A DNA stretch of 14,715 nt, taken from Gammaproteobacteria bacterium RIFCSPHIGHO2_12_FULL_45_12. Lineage in GTDB: Bacteria > Pseudomonadota > Gammaproteobacteria > DSM-16500. Position 1 is the stretch's first letter. The number at the start of each line of letters is the position of its first letter. The translations under genes and the position numbers were made by a program. Shown here piece by piece: positions 11,745 through 14,715 of the stretch. The stretch is taken from assembly GCA_001801665.1 (NCBI GenBank), contig MGYH01000029.1, positions 1 to 14,715 of the forward strand, written 5' to 3'. Below the pieces are notes generated by a model. The model worked only from the letters and a program-made list of their open reading frames with translations. It did not search any database and was not told where the DNA came from.

Positions 11745-13484
11745 TTGAATAATGAACGGGCTTTGGGTAAGGTAATCGCATATTATTTTCCTAAATCAGT
11801 CGGTTTTTGGGGTTCTACGCAACCCCGCCCCGAAAACGTTAGCCTAGTCGACGCACTGGAAACAACCGTGAAATTTGCCATCTATCGTGACCGCCTTGAA
11901 GTGGCCGCCATTTTTTTTAGCAGTTTGTTCTTTTTTCTTTGGGGACTTCGTTCTCAGGAAATCATTGGCTTTGAGTCGCGGTTTTATCTATTTGCATTAG
12001 AAATGTGGCGTCACGGTGTCAGCTGGTTTCCCACCACTTATTCCAGGCCCTATCCTGATTATCCCGCCACTTCCATCTGGCTTATTTACCTCAGTGCCCG
12101 TTTGTTGGGTGGCCTGAACAAATTAACCGCCGTTTTGCCCAGTGCAACGGCCGCTTCCCTGACGGTTTGCGTGACTTATTGTTTGGGCAGGCTCCATAGC
12201 AGGCGCTTTGGTCTGTCGGCCGTTTTGTTCTTATTCCTGACCGTCACTTTCATCAAATATGCGCGCACCATTTCGCTTGATATGTATCCCACCCTGATCA
12301 CGCTGAGTTGTTTTTATTTGATTTATTCAGCCGATCAACGACAGCAGCACAAGCGTCTTGTTTGGCTTTATCCGCTTTTATGGCTAGGCTTTCTTTTCCG
12401 TGGTCCCATTGGCTTGGTGATTCCAACGGGCGTGGTCTGTTTTTATTATTTATTACATCGACAGTGGAAGCGTTTTTGGGTGACGGGGGTGACGGCTTTG
12501 TTGCTGCTGATTGTAAGCACTGCCTTGTTGCTGCTGCTCGCTCACCAGGTTGGCGGTGCTGTTTTCATGCAAGATGTATTGCGCATGGAAGTGCTTGGCC
12601 GGATCGATAATCGCTATTTGCCCTTGTATTTTTACTTTACCGACAGTGTGAGCGGCTATGCGTTAAGTTTTCCGTGCGCGGTTTTGGTGGTGTTTGGTCT
12701 GGTGTTTGCCTGGTTAAGCCGCAAGCCCGTGCCGCAATCGGCGGGTTTGAAAAGTTTGCTGGTTTGGGTGTTGGTGGTGATGGTAGGCATGAGTTTGCCC
12801 GGAGATAAAAAACTACGCTATATTTTGCCAATGATACCCGCCGTTGCATTATTGGCGGCTTCATTGGTCGCGTTGCCGTTTTCGCAACCTTATTTTCATT
12901 TTTTACGCCGCGGGTGGTTGCGTTTATGCCTTTACTTGCCAGCCATGTTGTTGCTCGCGGTTGCGGCGGTCTTTTTTTATCTGAAAGCAAGGTCAGTGAC
13001 GCTGGCAATTCAGTTTAGTGTCCTGTTCGTGAGTCTCACGCTATTGCAGCTTGTCAATGGCTGGCTGGTATATCGGGCGGTATTAACGCAGCGTGTGAAT
13101 GAGGTGGCCGTGATGTCGGTGGCCGCGCTTAGTTTGATGCTGGCTTATCTGATGGCGGCTGAGCCGGTGGCACTTTATGTGGATCGCGCACGCCATTTGG
13201 TCAGGGCAATGGAGACGGTGCGTTTGGAGTGGGGCGCGCAACTGGTTTTTTATCGTCTGCCGCCCGATGGTTTGCCGATCAAATATTTAATGAATATGCC
13301 CAAGGAAGCCCCCGCCTTCTTTATTGAGACACCTGCCGCCTTGGCCGCCTTTTCAGCACCCGCCCTTTTTGTCACCAGTGGTAAGGCATTTGCTGAGTTG
13401 CCCGCTCCGCTCGTCTCTCATTATCGCATCATGGCAAGTGATTACATGGGGCACACACGCGTGGTGATCTTTACAACGCGTTAA
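11745..13484 (+). CDS. Polytopic membrane glycosyltransferase, ArnT/PMT-type (GT-C fold)
   Basis: 579 aa with about a dozen hydrophobic segments from residue 54 to about 475. Proteins of this GT-C family move sugars from polyprenyl-phosphate carriers to lipid A or proteins on the periplasmic face. Family landmarks are present: ESRFYLFALEM (77-87) for the first-loop DETRY-xx-A-x-EM, PDYPATSIWL (104-113) for EKPP-xxYW, FRGPIGLVIP (218-227) for the KGP loop, and SLPGDKKLRYILPMIPAVALL (350-370) for S-xxxxK-xxYILP-xxP. The usual DE is FE here (Phe76-Glu77). An extra stretch of about 50 polar residues precedes the first membrane helix. The start is TTG at 11745 with AAGGGTGAGA just upstream; no ATG is available in frame before residue 87. 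Substrate unknown; arnT is not claimed. Confidence 0.85.
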   Translation: MNNERALGKVIAYYFPKSVGFWGSTQPRPENVSLVDALETTVKFAIYRDRLEVAAIFFSSLFFFLWGLRSQEIIGFESRFYLFALEMWRHGVSWFPTTYSRPYPDYPATSIWLIYLSARLLGGLNKLTAVLPSATAASLTVCVTYCLGRLHSRRFGLSAVLFLFLTVTFIKYARTISLDMYPTLITLSCFYLIYSADQRQQHKRLVWLYPLLWLGFLFRGPIGLVIPTGVVCFYYLLHRQWKRFWVTGVTALLLLIVSTALLLLLAHQVGGAVFMQDVLRMEVLGRIDNRYLPLYFYFTDSVSGYALSFPCAVLVVFGLVFAWLSRKPVPQSAGLKSLLVWVLVVMVGMSLPGDKKLRYILPMIPAVALLAASLVALPFSQPYFHFLRRGWLRLCLYLPAMLLLAVAAVFFYLKARSVTLAIQFSVLFVSLTLLQLVNGWLVYRAVLTQRVNEVAVMSVAALSLMLAYLMAAEPVALYVDRARHLVRAMETVRLEWGAQLVFYRLPPDGLPIKYLMNMPKEAPAFFIETPAALAAFSAPALFVTSGKAFAELPAPLVSHYRIMASDYMGHTRVVIFTTR

Positions 13485-13487
13485 GAC

Positions 13488-13497
13488 GGGCATGCCC
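13488..13497. repeat. 10-bp palindrome between convergent genes
   Basis: GGGCATGCCC lies 3 nt after the glycosyltransferase stop and 18 nt before the rubredoxin stop. It is a perfect palindrome but has no loop of usable size and no T-tract, so it is not a standard terminator. Confidence 0.3.
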
Positions 13498-13515
13498 CCT
13501 GAAAGAGTGTGTGAA

Positions 13516-13692
13516 TTAGGTCGTCACTTCAACCATTTCAAACTCATCCTTTGTGGCGCCACATTCAGGGCATTGCCAAGCAGGGGGAACGTCATCCCAG
13601 CGGGTGCCAGGGGCAATGCCATCTTCTGGCCAGCCTTTGGCTTCGTCATAAATATAGCCACAGAGTAAACACATATATCGTTTGTATGTCAT
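13516..13692 (-). CDS. Rubredoxin
   Basis: A 58-aa iron protein that carries single electrons through one Fe held by four cysteines. On the minus strand the product begins MTYKRYMCLLCGYIYDEAKG, then WPEDGIAPGTRWDDVPPAWQ, then CPECGATKDEFEMVEVTT. Cys8-x-x-Cys11-Gly-Tyr and Cys41-Pro-x-Cys44-Gly are the two metal-binding knuckles. GWPEDGIAPGT and W-x-D-V-P are the standard rubredoxin linker. The stop is TAA (13518-13516) and the start ATG (13692-13690), with AAGAGA upstream. It diverges from hemL and converges with the glycosyltransferase gene. Its redox partner (a rubredoxin reductase, an oxygen or peroxide reductase, or an alkane-type oxygenase) is not in this window. Confidence 0.96.
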   Translation of the reverse strand: MTYKRYMCLLCGYIYDEAKGWPEDGIAPGTRWDDVPPAWQCPECGATKDEFEMVEVTT

Positions 13693-13773
13693 TTGACGTC
13701 TCTTTTGAGGGTGAATTAAGCGTTAGCACGCAAAATGTTAGGTTAATTTCGTGTAAAATCTTGTGTAAATGGA

Positions 13774-13802
13774 TACATTTTTATTAGAGACATCATTATA
13801 AT
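13774..13802 (+). promoter_or_regulatory. Probable hemL promoter
   Basis: TATAAT (13797-13802) is a perfect -10 on the plus strand. The hexamer 17 bp upstream (TACATT, 13774-13779) is a weak -35. The leader would be about 53 nt. The 169-bp gap 13693-13861 must also hold the rubredoxin promoter on the other strand; TTTACA-18-TAACCT is a possible but weak candidate. Confidence 0.45.
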
Positions 13803-13861
13803 GCCAACTTGCCAATTACTAAACCTTATTATTTGATTTGTTACTTGCAGCGAGGATCGTG

Positions 13862-14715
13862 ATGCAATCCAGAGAATTATTTGAACAGGCGCAACGTTAT
13901 ATACCGGGCGGTGTCAACTCGCCCGTGAGAGCTTTTCGTGGGGTGGGGGGTGAGCCTTTATTCATCAAGCGCGGTCACGGTCCTTACATTGTCGATGTGG
14001 ACAATCAGGAATATGTGGATTATGTCTGTTCCTGGGGCCCACTGGTGGTCGGTCATGCGCATCCTGTGGTGATTCAAAAAGTGACGGATGCGTTGCAAAA
14101 CGGGTTGAGCTTTGGTGCGCCTACGGCGGTGGAAGTTCAAATGGCGCGCCGCGTTGGTGAGTTGATGCCATCCATTGAGAAAGTACGGTTTGTCAGTTCA
14201 GGCACCGAGGCGGCAATGAGCGCCATACGCGTGGCGCGCGGTTACACGGGGCGCAATAAAATCATTAAATTTGCGGGTTGTTATCACGGGCATGCCGATG
14301 GTTTGTTAGTCTCGGCGGGCTCAGGGGCAATGACATTAGGTGTGCCCAATTCAGCCGGTGTGCCAAAGAGCGTGGCAGAGCATACGCTGATCGCTCGTTA
14401 TAATTGTCTGGAGGAAGTCACACGCTTGTTTGAGCGGCATGGCAAGGACATGGCGGCAGTCATTGTGGAACCGGTGGCGGGTAATATGAATTTAATTTTG
14501 CCTGTGCCGGGTTTTTTACAGGGGTTGCGTGATTTGTGCGACCACTATGGCAGTGTGTTGATTTTTGATGAGGTGATCACGGGTTTTCGGGTGGCGCTCG
14601 GCGGCGCGCAAGCGCATTTTGGTGTGAAGCCTGACTTGACTGTGCTGGGTAAAATCGTGGGGGGTGGTTTTCCGGCGGCTGCATTTGGCGGTCGCGAAGA
14701 CATCATGTCTACCAT
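13862..14715 (+). CDS. hemL: Glutamate-1-semialdehyde 2,1-aminomutase, 5' part
   Basis: PLP enzyme that converts glutamate-1-semialdehyde to 5-aminolevulinate, the first committed haem and tetrapyrrole precursor in the C5 pathway. 284 codons are present before the window ends; the family is about 425 aa, so roughly the last third is outside. It starts MQSRELFEQAQRYIPGGVNS, with PVRAFRGVGG next. SSGTEAAMSAIRVAR (112-126) binds the cofactor phosphate, and YHGHADG (141-147) stacks on the PLP ring. FDEVITGFR (235-243) includes Asp236, which pairs with the pyridine nitrogen. VLGKIVGGGFPAAAFGG (261-277) contains the Schiff-base Lys264. The start is fixed by GAGGA (13852-13856), 5 nt upstream. Confidence 0.97.
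   Translation, partial: MQSRELFEQAQRYIPGGVNSPVRAFRGVGGEPLFIKRGHGPYIVDVDNQEYVDYVCSWGPLVVGHAHPVVIQKVTDALQNGLSFGAPTAVEVQMARRVGELMPSIEKVRFVSSGTEAAMSAIRVARGYTGRNKIIKFAGCYHGHADGLLVSAGSGAMTLGVPNSAGVPKSVAEHTLIARYNCLEEVTRLFERHGKDMAAVIVEPVAGNMNLILPVPGFLQGLRDLCDHYGSVLIFDEVITGFRVALGGAQAHFGVKPDLTVLGKIVGGGFPAAAFGGREDIMST

Overview
The window looks like chromosome of a gammaproteobacterium, most plausibly from the Legionellales (Legionella/Coxiella-like). This is inferred, not proven. The tRNA-Gly(CCC) is very close to the enterobacterial one, and HslV, HslU, RpiA, Rpe, XthA and HemL are of gammaproteobacterial type. The window also holds an M4 metalloprotease, an exported alpha-carbonic anhydrase, a eukaryote-like OTU cysteine-protease domain and dispersed palindromic repeats, a mixture typical of host-associated Legionellales. 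The housekeeping genes look moderately GC-balanced; the abiE region at 9.9-11.7 kb looks more AT-rich.

Layout: (1) 3-557, the C-terminal part of a secreted M4 zinc protease, cut by the window edge. (2) 678-3590, a promoter, tRNA-Gly(CCC), then a tight same-strand series: exported alpha-carbonic anhydrase, AsmA-family protein, exonuclease III. (3) 3591-5865, an accessory islet between xthA and hslV. It holds an unrecognised 204-aa protein (+) and a 404-aa OTU-like protein (-) with a C-terminal MIU-like ubiquitin-binding helix. The two genes converge on a 180-bp inverted-repeat element, and both have a TTAAG-N6-TTAA box at the same distance from a possible -10. (4) 5993-8663, hslV-hslU-rpiA: the two-component heat-shock protease, with a translationally coupled ATGA junction, followed by ribose-5-phosphate isomerase. 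(5) 8671-9745 on the minus strand, rpe and a VOC-fold protein, converging on rpiA; RpiA and Rpe both act on ribulose 5-phosphate. (6) 9903-11522 on the minus strand, a type IV abiE toxin-antitoxin locus. The AbiEi antitoxin is intact and has a near-consensus promoter. The AbiEii toxin is reduced to an N-terminal and a C-terminal remnant around a palindromic insertion. (7) 11745-13484, a polytopic membrane glycosyltransferase (ArnT/PMT type) starting at TTG. (8) A small rubredoxin gene (-) and, divergent from it, the 5' part of hemL, which runs off the window.

The most interesting parts are the convergent pair at 3.6-5.9 kb, a candidate host-directed deubiquitinase plus an orphan sharing a promoter box, and the wrecked abiE locus, where an element appears to have landed in the centre of a perfect 34-bp palindrome. 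Nothing was searched against databases. All family names rest on motifs read directly from the translations.
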